Positions 23,672-34,398 of a DNA stretch of 49,005 nucleotides are shown here, in pieces. Where the stretch lies: contig NZ_JPUA01000008.1 of NCBI RefSeq assembly GCF_002211105.1, positions 1 to 49,005 of the forward strand, given 5' to 3'. Positions within the stretch are counted from its first letter, which is position 1, and every line of letters begins with the position of its first letter. The translations under genes and the position numbers were made by a program. This DNA comes from Halomonas campaniensis. GTDB lineage: Bacteria; Pseudomonadota; Gammaproteobacteria; Pseudomonadales; Halomonadaceae. Under the pieces are notes generated by a model. It did not search any database. It was given only the letters and a program-made list of their open reading frames with translations, and was not told the DNA's origin.

Positions 23672-24971
23672 GACGCGCAAAGCGAGTGCCCTCTGCTTGC
23701 CATAACAGCTGAGCAGGGGGGCGTATGATGCCGACACATGCCCCTGCTTGCATAATGACCACCAGCCGCTCGCGCTCCCAAGGGGGGATGTCCGCCTCTT
23801 GCAGTAACCGCTTCACATCCCGCCGTCCTCGCTTGGGCAGTTGAATCACCTCCCCACCCTGCCGCCAGGTCGCTTTCAAGACCTGGGGCTGAGACGGCTG
23901 TTTTAGCACGACCACCTGCCAGCCTAACGGCCCGATGGGCGTTTCCAGTGGCGTTTGACCATCCCAGTGAACTTCCCAAGCCGGGAGCGGTTCAAACGGC
24001 GCCAGCAGATAGAGCCGCTTGCGCCACAAGCGCGCCTGAGCGCCCGGCCACTCGATGCATACCGCGGCATCCGCTTTGGCTGATAGCTGCTCAAGAAGGC
24101 TCGCTAGGCGCTTCTGGGGCGGTGTCGGCAAGCCTTGGCGCTGGCATAGAGTCCGTACCAGTAGCCGCTGGCGTGCCCGGGGGCGCTCGCCCAGTGCCGT
24201 CGCGTCGATGCATGAACCAAGGTACGGACTATCGAGCCGTAAGCGGTGCAGCTCTTCTTGGGCGTATTCGCGCAGCAACAAATCCGCTTCGCCGACATGG
24301 GCAGCACTGCTCGCCAGGGCTGTATCGGCCGTTGGCCAGCGCTCACGTAATACGGGCATTAGCCGGTGACGCAGACGGTTGCGATCAAAGCGAACATCCT
24401 GATTGGTGGGATCTTCGCACCAGCTCAAATCGAGCAACTCGGCTGCAGCTTCCAGTTCAGCCCGGCGCACGCTGAGCCATGGGCGCACCAGGGTAATGCC
24501 CTGGGCCTCACGCCGAAAGGGCATGCTCGCCAGGCCAGGCAGTCCGCTGCCGCGCAGAGCGGCAAGCAGAAAGGTTTCCGCCTGATCATCCTGGTGCTGG
24601 GCCAGCCAGAGAGTATCGCCCGCGGCAAGGGTGGCAGAAAACGCCTTATAGCGGGCAGTGCGGGCGGCGCCTTCGATGCCTTCACCTTGTACATCTACCG
24701 ACACATTGACCACCGCCAGCGGCACGCTCAAACGCTCGCAGAGTGTTTGAGCGTGCGCTTGGAAGGTCTCTGCCGCAGCCTGGAGACCATGGTTAACGTG
24801 AATGGCTTGCAAGTGGCGGCCTGCTTGTTCGCAGACCTGTGCGGCTAAAGTGAGCAGCAGGCAGGAGTCCAAGCCGCCGGAGAGTGCCACCCAAACAGAG
24901 CGCCCCGGCGGGGTTTCCGCCAGGGCGTCGTTGAGCAGGCCTTGCAGCGTATTAAGCGGCTGGGGCGCCAT
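23655..24971 (-). CDS. tilS: tRNA(Ile)-lysidine synthetase
   Basis: A 438-residue cytoplasmic enzyme that attaches lysine to C34 of the CAU-anticodon tRNA-Ile, so that it reads AUA codons. The PP-loop ATP-binding motif is SGGLDS at residues 31-36, preceded by VWVAL. A second motif, [20 protein letters not shown], belongs to the catalytic domain, and the C-terminal half has TilS-type substrate-binding domains ending [16 protein letters not shown]. Its start overlaps the end of accA by 20 bases, and its stop overlaps that of ppx on the other strand by 17 bases, so there is no room for a terminator between the convergent genes. Confidence 0.93.
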   Translation of the reverse strand: MAPQPLNTLQGLLNDALAETPPGRSVWVALSGGLDSCLLLTLAAQVCEQAGRHLQAIHVNHGLQAAAETFQAHAQTLCERLSVPLAVVNVSVDVQGEGIEGAARTARYKAFSATLAAGDTLWLAQHQDDQAETFLLAALRGSGLPGLASMPFRREAQGITLVRPWLSVRRAELEAAAELLDLSWCEDPTNQDVRFDRNRLRHRLMPVLRERWPTADTALASSAAHVGEADLLLREYAQEELHRLRLDSPYLGSCIDATALGERPRARQRLLVRTLCQRQGLPTPPQKRLASLLEQLSAKADAAVCIEWPGAQARLWRKRLYLLAPFEPLPAWEVHWDGQTPLETPIGPLGWQVVVLKQPSQPQVLKATWRQGGEVIQLPKRGRRDVKRLLQEADIPPWERERLVVIMQAGACVGIIRPPAQLLWQAEGTRFARLNLPA

Positions 24972-25908
24972 AGCTCATTAAGCGCTTGTAACGACGCTCT
25001 AGCAGCGCGTCGGTGTCCATCGCCTGCAGGCGTTCCAGGCTGGCGGTCAGCGCCTCTTTGACCCGCTCCGCGGTAGTCAGCGGGTGGCGGTGGGAGCCAC
25101 CGAGGGGCTCTTTGATCAGTGAATCGACAAAGCCCAGCTCTTTTAAGCGCTCGGCGGTGATCCCCATGGCTTGGGCCGCTTCAGAGGCTTTTTCAGCGCT
25201 TTTCCATAAGATTGAGGCGCAGCCTTCCGGTGAAATAACCGAGTAAGTAGAGTACTGCAGCATCTGCAGCTCATCGCAGACGCCAATAGCCAGCGCGCCG
25301 CCGGAGCCACCTTCGCCCACCACGGTGGAAATAATCGGCGTTTTCAGTCGCGACATAACGGCCAGGTTATAGGCGATGGCTTCGGACTGACCGCGCTCTT
25401 CCGCATCGATGCCGGGATAGGCGCCAGGGGTGTCAATAAAGGTCAGCACCGGCATCTTAAAGCGCTCCGCCATCTCCATCAGGCGGCACGCTTTGCGGTA
25501 GCCTTCCGGGCGGGGCATGCCGAAGTTACGGCGCACTTTCTCTTTTACATCACGGCCTTTTTGATGACCAATCACCATCACCGGGGCATCGTTCAAGCGT
25601 GCGATGCCGCCGACCAACGCCGCATCATCGGCGAAGTTGCGGTCGCCGTGCAGCTCGTCGAAGTCGGTGAAGATGTGTTCGAGATAGTCCAGCGTGTAGG
25701 GTCGCTGGGGGTGCCGGGAAAGCTGAGAAACCTGCCAGGGAGTCAAATCCTTGAAGATCGATTCCGTCAGCTTACGACTCTTCTCTTCCAGCCGAGAAAT
25801 CTCGTCGGAAAGGTTGACTTGGCTATCGGAGCTGACTAACCGCAGCTCCTCAATTTTTGCCTGTAGTTCGGCAATCGGCTGTTCAAAATCGAGATAATTA
25901 GGATTCAT
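24952..25908 (-). CDS. accA: Acetyl-CoA carboxylase carboxyltransferase subunit alpha
   Basis: A 318-residue subunit that, with AccD, transfers the carboxyl group from biotin to acetyl-CoA to form malonyl-CoA for fatty acid synthesis. The length equals that of E. coli AccA (319). Diagnostic segments are the N-terminal [60 protein letters not shown] (crotonase-fold oxyanion region) and [16 protein letters not shown] plausible sigma-70 promoter lies in the gap to dnaE, so the gene may be read both from dnaE and independently. Confidence 0.96.
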   Translation of the reverse strand: MNPNYLDFEQPIAELQAKIEELRLVSSDSQVNLSDEISRLEEKSRKLTESIFKDLTPWQVSQLSRHPQRPYTLDYLEHIFTDFDELHGDRNFADDAALVGGIARLNDAPVMVIGHQKGRDVKEKVRRNFGMPRPEGYRKACRLMEMAERFKMPVLTFIDTPGAYPGIDAEERGQSEAIAYNLAVMSRLKTPIISTVVGEGGSGGALAIGVCDELQMLQYSTYSVISPEGCASILWKSAEKASEAAQAMGITAERLKELGFVDSLIKEPLGGSHRHPLTTAERVKEALTASLERLQAMDTDALLERRYKRLMSYGAPAA

Positions 25909-25974
25909 CGGCGCTGCCTATAAAAAAGTAGCCTGATCAAAATAAGCATTGATAAGTAATAAAAGAGTAAGCGC

Positions 25975-26002
25975 ATTATCGCACCCTGACCCAGCCACGC
26001 AA
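25975..26002 (-). promoter_or_regulatory. Candidate sigma-70 promoter for accA
   Basis: On the minus strand TTGCGT (25997-26002) is separated by 16 bases from GATAAT (25975-25980). It lies in the 118-base gap after dnaE, about 67 bases before the accA ATG. The match is good at -10 and moderate at -35. Confidence 0.5.
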
Positions 26003-26026
26003 GTTGAGTGCCTGCCGCCCCTCTAT

Positions 26027-29000
26027 TTAACGATAACGGAGTTGCACACCCGTCTGGCCCTGGACATCCCGCAGCGCCAGCAGTAAATCGTCGCTAGGGG
26101 CGACCTTCCACTCATCATCCAGTTCCAGCCATGCCACCGCCGCTGGGTGGCGGTACTGCAGCCGCACGGGCAAGCCCTCTTGATCGCGATAGGGCGTCAG
26201 GCTGTCGCGCAGGGTTTCAATTAAGCGACCATTGATCTGCCCCGCATCCAGCGCCAGCTCCACCGCCTGGCCGTAGCGAATGCGCGCCGTCACCATCGGC
26301 GTGACGTCTTTACCGCGCAGGCGCAGGCCGCCAGAGAATTCATCGCTAGAGACTTCGCCCTCAACGATGAGTACCTGATCGGCCTCAATCTGACCGCGCA
26401 GTTGCTCGAATAGCTCCCCAAACAGCGAAGCTTCAATACGTCCGGTGCGGTCATCCAGGGTGATAAACGCCATGGTATCACCACGCTTGGACTTCATGGT
26501 GCGCACGCCGACCACGAGCCCAGCCACGCGCTGGGGATCGCGGGAGGGTTTCAGATCGCTGATCCGGGTCGACACAAAGCGCTTTAACTCACGCTCGTAC
26601 TCATCAATCGGGTGGCCGGTGAGGTAGAGTCCCAGGGTATCTTTCTCTCCCGAGAGCCGTTCGCGATCCGTCCACTCACGGGCGTTGATATACTCGGCGT
26701 AAACGTTGCTGTCACCGTCGTCTTCATCGTCAGCGGCGAACGCATCACCAAACATATCCAGCATGCCCAGGTTCTGATTGGCGTGGTTTTGGGCAGCGGC
26801 TTTTAGTGCATCCTCCATCGCTGCGAACAGTACCGCACGATTGGGGCCTAAAGTATCCAGCGCACCGGAGCGAATCAGCGCCTCCAGGGTGCGTTTATTC
26901 ATCCGCTTGGGATCAATGCGGCGGCAGAAATCAAAGATATCTTTGAAAGGGCCATCTGCTTCACGGGCTTCGACAATGGCGCCAATGGGGCCTTCGCCCA
27001 CGCCGCGAATGGCACCTAGCCCATAGACCACCCGGGCGTCGGTATCGACGGTGAACTTGTAGCCACCGACGTTGACGTTCGGCGGCGTCACGGTGAGGCG
27101 AAGATTGCGACACTCCTCAATCAGCGGCACCACTTTATCCAGGTTGTCCATTTCCGTGGACATTACCGCGGCCATAAAGGGCCCCGGATAGTGGGCTTTC
27201 AGCCACGCGGTCTGGTAAGACACTAACGCATAGGCGGCCGAGTGGGATTTGTTAAAGCCGTAGCCGGCGAATTTCTCTACCAGGTCAAAGATGTTACCGG
27301 CCAGGTCTTTATCGATACCGTTGGCAGCACAGCCTTCCATAAAGCCGTCACGCTGCTTGGCCATCTCTTCAGGCTTTTTCTTACCCATGGCACGGCGCAG
27401 CATATCGGCCTGGCCGAGGCTGTAGCCTGCCATTACCTGGGCGATCTGCATGACCTGCTCTTGGTAGAGAATGATGCCGTAGGTGGGTGCCAAGACCGGT
27501 TTCAACAGCTCGTGCTGGTAATCTGGGTGTGGATAAGAGACTTCGGCCCGGCCGTGCTTACGGTTGATAAAGTCGTCGACCATGCCCGACTGCAAGGGGC
27601 CTGGGCGGAACAGCGCCACCAGGGCAATCATGTCGTCCAGGGAGTCGGGCAGCAGGCGCTTGATCAGTTCCTTCATGCCGCGGGACTCAAGCTGGAACAC
27701 CGCCGTGGTTTCGGCGCGCTTGAGCATCTCGAAAGTGGGGGCGTCATCCAGCGGGATGCTGTCGATGTTGAGCGGATCCTGGCCGTTAACGCTGCGCACC
27801 TTGTCGACCATCTCCAGCGCCCAGTCGATAATCGTCAGCGTCCGCAGGCCTAGAAAGTCGAATTTGACCAGCCCGGCCTCTTCAATGTCGTTTTTATCGA
27901 ACTGTACAACTAAACCAGAGCCATCTTCATCGCAGAGCAGCGGTGAAAAATCAGTCAGTTTGGTGGGGGCGATAACCACACCCCCGGCGTGCTTGCCGGT
28001 ACCGCGGGTGGTGCCCTCTAGCTTGAGCGCCATCTCCCAGATTTCTTCGGCTTCGTCGTCGTTGCCGATAAATTCTTTGAGCGCGGGCTCCTGCTCAATC
28101 GCCTTGGACAGGGTCATGCCCACTTCAAAGGGAATCAGCTTGGAGAGCTTATCCCCCAGCGAGTAGGGACGACCTTGAGCACGGGCCACGTCGCGTACCA
28201 CGGCCTTGGCCGCCATGGTGCCGAAGGTGACAATCTGGGAGACCGCATTACGCCCGTAGCGCTCGGCTACGTACTCGATCACCTTGTCGCGCTTCTCCAT
28301 GCAGAAGTCGACGTCAAAGTCGGGCATCGAGACACGTTCCGGGTTCAAAAAGCGCTCGAACAGCAGGTCATAACCAATCGGGTCTAAGTCAGTGATCTTC
28401 TGCGCATAAGCCACCAGCGAACCGGCACCAGAGCCCCGCCCAGGCCCAACCGGCACCCGGTTATCTTTCGCCCACTGGATAAAGTCCATTACGATCAGGA
28501 AGTAGCCGGGGAACCCCATCTGGATAATAACGTTGAGTTCAAACTCCAGCCGGTCGCGGTAGCGCTGGTCGATCGCCTGGTACTCTTCGCTGTCGCGGGG
28601 GTAGCGCTGCGCGGGAAACAGAAAATCCAACCGCTCGGTTAAGCCGTCATGGGAGACTTTGCGGAAGAACTCATCCTGGGTCATGCCTTCGGGAATGCCG
28701 AACTCGGGCAGGAAAATCTCGCCCAGGCGTACGTCCACACTGCAGCGCTCGGCAATCATCACGCTGTTTTCCAGCGCTTCGGGAATATCGGCAAACAGCG
28801 CCGCCATCTCATCGGGGCTTTTTAGATACTGCTCTTCGCTATAGCGACGCTCCCGGCGCGGGTCGTCCAGCGCTTTACCTTCGCCGATGGCGACGCGGGT
28901 TTCGTGCGCCCAATAATCGTCACGCTCAAGAAAGCGCACGTCATTGGTCGCCACCACTGGCGTGCCTGTTTCAATGGCCAGCTTGACGCTGGCGTGAACG

Positions 29001-29539
29001 CAGGCCTCTTCCAGCGCGCGCCCGGTGCGAACCAGCTCCAGATAAAACCGATCTGGAAATGCCGCCTGCCACTCTTCGAGTAGTACCCGCGCATCCTGTT
29101 CATGATCAGACAGCAGGTGGCGGCCAATTTCCCCCTCCCGGGCGCCGGAAAGTGCAATCAGGCCTTCGCTCTGTTCCAGCACCCACTGTTTATCGAGAAT
29201 GGCGCGCCCCTGGCGTTGACCATGCGTCCAACCTTTCGAGATCAATTCGGTCAGGTTGCGATAGCCCACATCGTTCATCGCCAGCAGCGTTAGCCGGTAA
29301 GGATGGGACTCGTCATGGGGATTCTGGAGCCATAAGTCGCTGCCAATAATCGGCTTCAACCCCGCCCCCTGGGCGGCTTTGTAGAACTTCACCAGGCCGA
29401 ACAGGTTGGTTTCATCGGTCAAAGCCAGCGCTGGCATCGCCCGTTCAGCCGTGGTACTCACCAGCGATTTAAGCTTCACCAAGCCATCGACCAGGGAGTA
29501 TTCACTGTGCAAACGCAGATGAACAAACGGTACCGTCAT
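26027..29539 (-). CDS. dnaE: DNA polymerase III subunit alpha
   Basis: A 1170-residue replicative polymerase, close to E. coli DnaE (1160). The N-terminal PHP domain starts FVHLRLHSEYSLVDGLV; the C-family polymerase core has PDFDVDFCMEKRDKVI near residue 405 with two catalytic aspartates, GRGSGAGSLVAYA before it, and FDFLGLRTLTIIDWAL further on. The fingers carry GYGFNKSHSAAYALV. A C-terminal OB fold (VAGLVVGVRTMKSKRGDTMAFITLDD) and tail for tau binding follow. It makes the bulk of the chromosome as part of the polymerase III core. It is 28 bases downstream of rnhB, as in many gammaproteobacteria. Confidence 0.97.
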   Translation of the reverse strand: MTVPFVHLRLHSEYSLVDGLVKLKSLVSTTAERAMPALALTDETNLFGLVKFYKAAQGAGLKPIIGSDLWLQNPHDESHPYRLTLLAMNDVGYRNLTELISKGWTHGQRQGRAILDKQWVLEQSEGLIALSGAREGEIGRHLLSDHEQDARVLLEEWQAAFPDRFYLELVRTGRALEEACVHASVKLAIETGTPVVATNDVRFLERDDYWAHETRVAIGEGKALDDPRRERRYSEEQYLKSPDEMAALFADIPEALENSVMIAERCSVDVRLGEIFLPEFGIPEGMTQDEFFRKVSHDGLTERLDFLFPAQRYPRDSEEYQAIDQRYRDRLEFELNVIIQMGFPGYFLIVMDFIQWAKDNRVPVGPGRGSGAGSLVAYAQKITDLDPIGYDLLFERFLNPERVSMPDFDVDFCMEKRDKVIEYVAERYGRNAVSQIVTFGTMAAKAVVRDVARAQGRPYSLGDKLSKLIPFEVGMTLSKAIEQEPALKEFIGNDDEAEEIWEMALKLEGTTRGTGKHAGGVVIAPTKLTDFSPLLCDEDGSGLVVQFDKNDIEEAGLVKFDFLGLRTLTIIDWALEMVDKVRSVNGQDPLNIDSIPLDDAPTFEMLKRAETTAVFQLESRGMKELIKRLLPDSLDDMIALVALFRPGPLQSGMVDDFINRKHGRAEVSYPHPDYQHELLKPVLAPTYGIILYQEQVMQIAQVMAGYSLGQADMLRRAMGKKKPEEMAKQRDGFMEGCAANGIDKDLAGNIFDLVEKFAGYGFNKSHSAAYALVSYQTAWLKAHYPGPFMAAVMSTEMDNLDKVVPLIEECRNLRLTVTPPNVNVGGYKFTVDTDARVVYGLGAIRGVGEGPIGAIVEAREADGPFKDIFDFCRRIDPKRMNKRTLEALIRSGALDTLGPNRAVLFAAMEDALKAAAQNHANQNLGMLDMFGDAFAADDEDDGDSNVYAEYINAREWTDRERLSGEKDTLGLYLTGHPIDEYERELKRFVSTRISDLKPSRDPQRVAGLVVGVRTMKSKRGDTMAFITLDDRTGRIEASLFGELFEQLRGQIEADQVLIVEGEVSSDEFSGGLRLRGKDVTPMVTARIRYGQAVELALDAGQINGRLIETLRDSLTPYRDQEGLPVRLQYRHPAAVAWLELDDEWKVAPSDDLLLALRDVQGQTGVQLRYR

Positions 29540-29567
29540 AACACTCTCGCTAAATAAATAAACAGGC

Positions 29568-30215
29568 TTAAAGCAGCGCTAGCTGACGCTGCACCGGCGC
29601 GAAGCTACGGCGATGTTCGGCCAGTGGCCCGTGTGCTGCAAGCGCCGTCAGGTGCTCTTTGGTCGGGTAGCCTTTATGGCGCGCAAAACCATACTCAGGA
29701 TAGCACTCATCCAAGGCGACCATCTGCGCATCGCGAGCGACCTTGGCCAAAATCGATGCTGCGGCAATGGCACAGTGGCGTGAATCGCCCTTTACCACAG
29801 CCTGCCCAGGCAGCAGATGGCCAGGTAATTTATTGCCATCCACGAGTAGATATTCCGCCGCCGGCGCCAGCGCATCAATGGCGCGGCGCATGGCCAAGTG
29901 GGTGGCATGGTAAATATTTAGCGCATCCACTTCGGCGGCGCTGGCTTCTGCTACGGCAAAGGCTAACGCCCGCTCACGAATCTGACTATCCAGCGCTTCA
30001 CGTTTGCGCGCCGTCAATTTTTTAGAGTCGGTAAGACCGTCGATGGGCTGAGCGGGGTCAAGAATCACCGCGGCGGCCACCACGCTACCTATCAACGGCC
30101 CGCGGCCTACTTCATCGACCCCCGCCAGCCGCTCGCCGCTGTAGGCAATTTCTAGCGTTGGAAAATACTTGTGTTCGATCAACCAGTGCTCTGTCACCCT
30201 ATCTTTAATGGCCAT
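29568..30215 (-). CDS. rnhB: Ribonuclease HII
   Basis: A 215-residue nuclease that cuts RNA in RNA/DNA hybrids and single ribonucleotides in DNA. The catalytic carboxylates are visible in [12 protein letters not shown] (Asp34, Glu35), LVDGNKLPG, and [22 protein letters not shown] at 30215 is chosen because GGAG lies seven bases upstream; a GTG at 30221 would be almost touching that site. The N-terminus is about 25 residues longer than the E. coli enzyme before the first strand. The start overlaps the end of lpxB by 11 bases. Confidence 0.92.
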   Translation of the reverse strand: MAIKDRVTEHWLIEHKYFPTLEIAYSGERLAGVDEVGRGPLIGSVVAAAVILDPAQPIDGLTDSKKLTARKREALDSQIRERALAFAVAEASAAEVDALNIYHATHLAMRRAIDALAPAAEYLLVDGNKLPGHLLPGQAVVKGDSRHCAIAAASILAKVARDAQMVALDECYPEYGFARHKGYPTKEHLTALAAHGPLAEHRRSFAPVQRQLALL

Positions 30216-31377
30216 CAACACTCTCCAGCGGCTGCCCCGCGACCAACAGGCTTACTGCCTCGGCGGCGCGACGGCTGGCATTGCGCTGGAGCGTGGCATG
30301 CATCTCGGCAAAGCGTGCTTCCAGGGCGTGTCGGCTTGTCTCGTCCGCCAGCATGGCACTGAGCTGCTCGGCAATGGCTTCAGGCGAGGCCGCGTCCTGA
30401 ATAAGTTCAGGCACCAGCGTCTCCTGGGCAATCAAATTGGGCAGCGAAACCCACTGGGTTTTGACCATTCGCTTGGCCAGCCAGTGGGTCATCGGCGCCA
30501 TTTTATAGGCCACTAGCATGGTGCGGTGGCACAGCATGGCTTCAAGCGCAGCCGTGCCAGAGGCCAGCAGTACCACATCGCTCGCCACCATGGCTTCGCG
30601 GGCTTGGCCGTCCAGCAGTCGAGTACGCTCCGCCAGCAGGGGGTAATTAGCCAGCAGTGCGCTGATTTCCTGGTGGCGATCAGCGGTGGCCGCAGGAATT
30701 ACCACCTGCAGCGCAGGGTGGCGCTGACATAGCTGGTTGGCAGCGGCAAGAAAGGTGTCGCCCAGAAAACGAATTTCATTGGCCCGGGAACCCGGCAGCA
30801 ACGCCAACACCTGACTGTCTAGCGACATTTCCAGCGCCTGCCGGGTGGCAATACGGTCATTCTCCAGCGGCATTTCATCGGCCAGCGGGTGGCCCACAAA
30901 GGCGACGGGCACCCGATGATCGCGATAGAAGGCGGCCTCAAAGGGTAGCAGTGTCAGCATGCCGTCTACCGACTTGGCGATACCTTTTACCCGCCCCTGG
31001 CGCCATGCCCATACGGAAGGACTCACGTAGTGAGCGGTGGTAATGCCTGCTTTGCGCAGTTGGCGCTCCAGACCTAAATTGAAGTCAGGTGCATCAATGC
31101 CCAGCATGATATCCGGCTGCCAGGCGAGCGCTTCGGCTTTCAACGTACGCCGTACCCGGATCAGTTCGGGGAGATGCTTCAGCACCTCAACCAACCCCAT
31201 CACCGCCAGTGTCTCTAAAGGAAAGCGGCTCTCCATGCCCTCTGCCTGCATGCGCGGGCCGCCAATGCCGCGGAACTCGACGTTGGGATGGTGTGCCTTG
31301 AGTTCGCGCATCAGACCAGCGCCAAGAATATCGCCGGATAGCTCTCCGGCCACGAGATAGACGCGTTGCAGGGTCAT
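30205..31377 (-). CDS. lpxB: Lipid-A-disaccharide synthase
   Basis: A 390-residue peripheral membrane glycosyltransferase (GT-B type, family GT19) that joins UDP-2,3-diacylglucosamine and lipid X to form the lipid A disaccharide. Recognisable parts are [18 protein letters not shown] near the start, [44 protein letters not shown], and the C-terminal [23 protein letters not shown]. It lies 17 bases after lpxA and overlaps rnhB, in the standard order fabZ-lpxA-lpxB-rnhB-dnaE. Confidence 0.95.
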   Translation of the reverse strand: MTLQRVYLVAGELSGDILGAGLMRELKAHHPNVEFRGIGGPRMQAEGMESRFPLETLAVMGLVEVLKHLPELIRVRRTLKAEALAWQPDIMLGIDAPDFNLGLERQLRKAGITTAHYVSPSVWAWRQGRVKGIAKSVDGMLTLLPFEAAFYRDHRVPVAFVGHPLADEMPLENDRIATRQALEMSLDSQVLALLPGSRANEIRFLGDTFLAAANQLCQRHPALQVVIPAATADRHQEISALLANYPLLAERTRLLDGQAREAMVASDVVLLASGTAALEAMLCHRTMLVAYKMAPMTHWLAKRMVKTQWVSLPNLIAQETLVPELIQDAASPEAIAEQLSAMLADETSRHALEARFAEMHATLQRNASRRAAEAVSLLVAGQPLESVDGH

Positions 31378-31394
31378 AGGCAGATCAGCATGGG

Positions 31395-32162
31395 TTAGCG
31401 GGTGATGCCGCGGGTCGAACGCTCAATAGAGGCGGCAAAATGCTCGATTTCGGGCAGGTCAAAACGGCTACGCATTTCGACTAGTGCCTGCTCAGTGGTT
31501 AGCCCTTGGCGGTAGACCATTTTATAAGCAGCGGTTAAGGCACTAATCGCCTCGCGGCTAAAGCCTCGGCGCTTTAAACCCACCAGGTTAAGGCCACGCG
31601 CTTCTGCTGGGTTGCCATTAATCATGATATAGGCGGGAGTGTCTTTGGTAATGATCGAGCCACCACCGGCCATGGCGTGATCACCAAAGTGGCAGAACTG
31701 ATGCACTGCCGCCAAGCCACCCAGAATGGCATGATCGCCGACGGTGACATGGCCCGCCAGGGTGACCTGATTGGCTAAAATGCAGTCGTTACCAATCACA
31801 CAGTCATGGCCGACATGCACGTAGGCCATAAACAGGTTGCGCGAACCAATGGTGGTTTCACTGCGATCCTGAACGGTGCCACGGTGAAGGGTGGCGCCTT
31901 CGCGAATCACGTTATCGTCCCCCATCACTAACCGCGTGGGTTCACCTGCATATTTTTTGTCCTGACAGTCTTCGCCTACCGAGGCAAACTGAAAGATTCG
32001 CGTGCGCTCACCCAGGGTGGTGGGGCCTTTAACCACCACATGAGGGCCAATCACCGAACCCGCACCGATGGTGACGTCAGGGCCGATAATGCTAAAAGGG
32101 CCTACCTCAACATCGTCGGCAAGGCGCGCCGTCGGGTCGACCAGGGCAGTAGGATGTATCAA
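31395..32162 (-). CDS. lpxA: UDP-N-acetylglucosamine acyltransferase
   Basis: A 255-residue trimeric left-handed beta-helix enzyme, first step of lipid A synthesis. It is made largely of hexapeptide repeats, with the catalytic His in [14 protein letters not shown] and the helical C-terminal domain from about residue 190. The start at 32162 is a TTG: it gives the family N-terminus (M)IHPTALVDP and lies in a TTGA overlap with the fabZ stop, with AAGGTGG just before it. An in-frame ATG 21 bases upstream would add seven residues unlike the family. The TTG start may keep LpxA lower than FabZ (inference). Confidence 0.9.
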   Translation of the reverse strand: MIHPTALVDPTARLADDVEVGPFSIIGPDVTIGAGSVIGPHVVVKGPTTLGERTRIFQFASVGEDCQDKKYAGEPTRLVMGDDNVIREGATLHRGTVQDRSETTIGSRNLFMAYVHVGHDCVIGNDCILANQVTLAGHVTVGDHAILGGLAAVHQFCHFGDHAMAGGGSIITKDTPAYIMINGNPAEARGLNLVGLKRRGFSREAISALTAAYKMVYRQGLTTEQALVEMRSRFDLPEIEHFAASIERSTRGITR

Positions 32163-32602
32163 GCCACCTTCCTCTCGGCACAAATAATTTCCGCTTCGCA
32201 GGCCAGCTCACCGTCAACCGTGGCACGGCAGGCGAATTTCCAAATACCGCGTTTACCTTTAATCACATCGGCCTCTAGAGTGAGCTTGTCACCCGGCATT
32301 ACCGGGCGCTTAAAGCGCACTTTGTCACTGCCTACGAGGTAATATACATAGCCATCGGCAGGCAGTTTATTGACCGTTTTAAAGCCAAGAATGCCGCATA
32401 CCTGAGCCAGCGCTTCAATCACCAGCACACCAGGCATGATCGGGTGATGCGGAAAATGGCCGTTGAAGAACGGCTCATTGATGCTGACATTCTTGTACGC
32501 AACGATGGATTCACCGATGGTGAGTTGCGTTACTCGATCCACCAGCAAAAACGGGTAGCGGTGGGGCAAGTACTCGCGAATTTCATTGATATCCATAACC
32601 AT
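32159..32602 (-). CDS. fabZ: 3-hydroxyacyl-ACP dehydratase FabZ
   Basis: A 147-residue hot-dog fold dehydratase acting in fatty acid elongation on 3-hydroxyacyl-ACP. The family signature is complete: [13 protein letters not shown] at the start and the catalytic His/Glu pair in [25 protein letters not shown] at 32602 is used because AGAGG lies about eight bases upstream; the longer open frame before it is not conserved. It shares the pool of 3-hydroxyacyl-ACP with LpxA and LpxD, whose genes flank it, and its stop overlaps the lpxA start. Confidence 0.95.
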   Translation of the reverse strand: MVMDINEIREYLPHRYPFLLVDRVTQLTIGESIVAYKNVSINEPFFNGHFPHHPIMPGVLVIEALAQVCGILGFKTVNKLPADGYVYYLVGSDKVRFKRPVMPGDKLTLEADVIKGKRGIWKFACRATVDGELACEAEIICAERKVA

Positions 32603-32749
32603 CGTAGCGACCTCTAAAATAAAAACGCCTGATGTACTCCTAAAGAGAGCCAGGCAAATACCAGCACGTCCGCTGATTAAAAGGCTGAGATTATACCCTG
32701 CCGCCATCTAGCCTCAAAACAGCAGCCGGCAAAATTCAATCAGCACTCA

Positions 32750-33784
32750 TTAATCACGCTGTTTTTTTTCCAATCTGGCTAGGCGCTTAGCGATGTCATC
32801 AAGCTGTTTAAAACGCACCGCGTTCTTACGCCACTGGCTATTGGCCATGGCGCCGGTTCCGGAGGAGTAGACCCCTGGCTCATGGATTGAGTTCGTTACT
32901 AAACTCATTCCTGTTACCTGAACGCTATCGCAAATCGTCAAATGGCCTGACAAACCAACGCCACCACCCAGCATACAGTGCTTACCAACCTTGGTAGAGC
33001 CAGCAATACCGACACAACCCGCTAAGGCGCTGTGATCACCAATGATGACGTTATGGGCGATTTGCACCTGACTATCAATTTTGACGTCATTGCCAATCAC
33101 CGTATCACCCAGCGCGCCACGATCAATGCTGGAGCAGCTTCCCACCTCGACATCATCGCCTAGCACCACGCCTCCCAACTGGGCGATTTTATGCCATCCA
33201 GAACCGTCATGGGCGAAACCAAACCCGTCACCACCGATGACACAGCCGCTTTGCAGGATGACTCGCTTACCCACCACCACCCCATGGCAGACAGTGACAT
33301 TGGCGTGCAGGCGCGTTGCTTCACCGATAATGCTGTCGGCCCCCACCACGCTCCCTGCCCCAATTACTACACGGTCGCCCAACACCGCACCCGCTTCAAT
33401 CACGGCGTGCGCTTGAATGCAGACATCGGCGCCTATTTGAGCGTCCTCTGCCACTACCGCCGTGGGGTGGATACCGACGACGTCGCGGGCAGGCAGCGGG
33501 TCAAACAGCTGCGATAGCTTGGCATAGCCCAAGTACGGGTTATCGATTTCCAGACGCGCTACCGGGCAGTGTTTGCCATGCTCCGGGTGCAGCAATACCG
33601 CTGCTGCCTTGGTGGTCGCCAAATCTTTCAGATAGGCACGGTTGGCCAGGAAAGCGACTTGATCCGGCTGCGCTTCTTTTAGCGTCGCCAAACCACGTAT
33701 CGGCTGCTGGGCGTTGCCGCTAACGGTAACGCCCAGTTGGCGCGCAATGTCTGCGAGGGTTAGGTGATGAGAAGCGTGCGTCAT
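32750..33784 (-). CDS. lpxD: UDP-3-O-(3-hydroxyacyl)glucosamine N-acyltransferase
   Basis: A 344-residue trimeric acyltransferase, third step of lipid A synthesis. An N-terminal UDP-binding domain (LTLADIARQLGVTVSG..., FLANRAYLKDLATTKAAAV) is followed by a left-handed beta-helix of hexapeptide repeats, with GGDGFGFAHDGSGWHKI and the catalytic His segment DSQVQIAHNVIIGDH. The C-terminal helix ends in a basic tail (RLEKKQRD). The length matches E. coli LpxD (341). It stands between skp and fabZ, 53 bases after skp. Confidence 0.95.
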   Translation of the reverse strand: MTHASHHLTLADIARQLGVTVSGNAQQPIRGLATLKEAQPDQVAFLANRAYLKDLATTKAAAVLLHPEHGKHCPVARLEIDNPYLGYAKLSQLFDPLPARDVVGIHPTAVVAEDAQIGADVCIQAHAVIEAGAVLGDRVVIGAGSVVGADSIIGEATRLHANVTVCHGVVVGKRVILQSGCVIGGDGFGFAHDGSGWHKIAQLGGVVLGDDVEVGSCSSIDRGALGDTVIGNDVKIDSQVQIAHNVIIGDHSALAGCVGIAGSTKVGKHCMLGGGVGLSGHLTICDSVQVTGMSLVTNSIHEPGVYSSGTGAMANSQWRKNAVRFKQLDDIAKRLARLEKKQRD

Positions 33785-33837
33785 GGGAGCCCAGGGAAGC
33801 TTTAGTGTGGCTTGGCCACAGCATTCATCGTTTAAAT

Positions 33838-34338
33838 TTAGTTCAAGGTATCAAAAATCTGCGTGACTTCGTCGGTCACATTGGGCAGATCCACACCTGA
33901 GTGCAGGACGCCCTGAGGCTCAACCAGTACATCAATACCGTGGCGTTCCAATACCTGTGCGACGGCTTGCTCCAACTTTGGTTCAGCGCTTTCCAAAAAC
34001 TGCTGTTCGGAGCGCTGCTGGGCCTGCATGACTTCGCGGCGAAGCTGCTCAAAACGGCCACCCTTCTCTTGTAGTTCGCTAATTAGCGACTCACGTTGAG
34101 ACTGGGCCATGGTTTCGCCTTCGTTCTGCAAACGCTGCTGTAATTGCTGTAGCTCATTACCCAGGTTCTGCGCTTCACGCTGCTGGTTACCGATCTGGCC
34201 TTCCAGGCTGCTCATTGAGGCCTGTGCGGACTGGGTATTCATCAATGCTGCTCGCCAGTCCAACACCGCGACTTCTGCGGCGTGAGCGGGCAAAATCATC
34301 GCGCCCAACAGGCATACCACCGCTGTTAGTCTACGCAT
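33838..34338 (-). CDS. skp: Periplasmic chaperone Skp/OmpH family
   Basis: A 166-residue exported protein. A signal peptide (MRRLTAVVCLLGAMILPAHA) is followed by AEVAVLDWRAAL and a long coiled-coil stretch very rich in Gln and Glu (about residues 40-125), the tentacle helices of the trimeric chaperone. Skp carries unfolded outer-membrane proteins across the periplasm to BamA, whose gene lies 60 bases upstream in the same transcript. Sequence similarity in this family is low, so the call rests on the coiled coil, signal peptide and position. Confidence 0.88.
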   Translation of the reverse strand: MRRLTAVVCLLGAMILPAHAAEVAVLDWRAALMNTQSAQASMSSLEGQIGNQQREAQNLGNELQQLQQRLQNEGETMAQSQRESLISELQEKGGRFEQLRREVMQAQQRSEQQFLESAEPKLEQAVAQVLERHGIDVLVEPQGVLHSGVDLPNVTDEVTQIFDTLN

Positions 34339-34398
34339 CCTATTATCTCCTTAATGTCACGCCAGCCGCGCGCCACCATGGCACGCGGTCTAGCAAAA

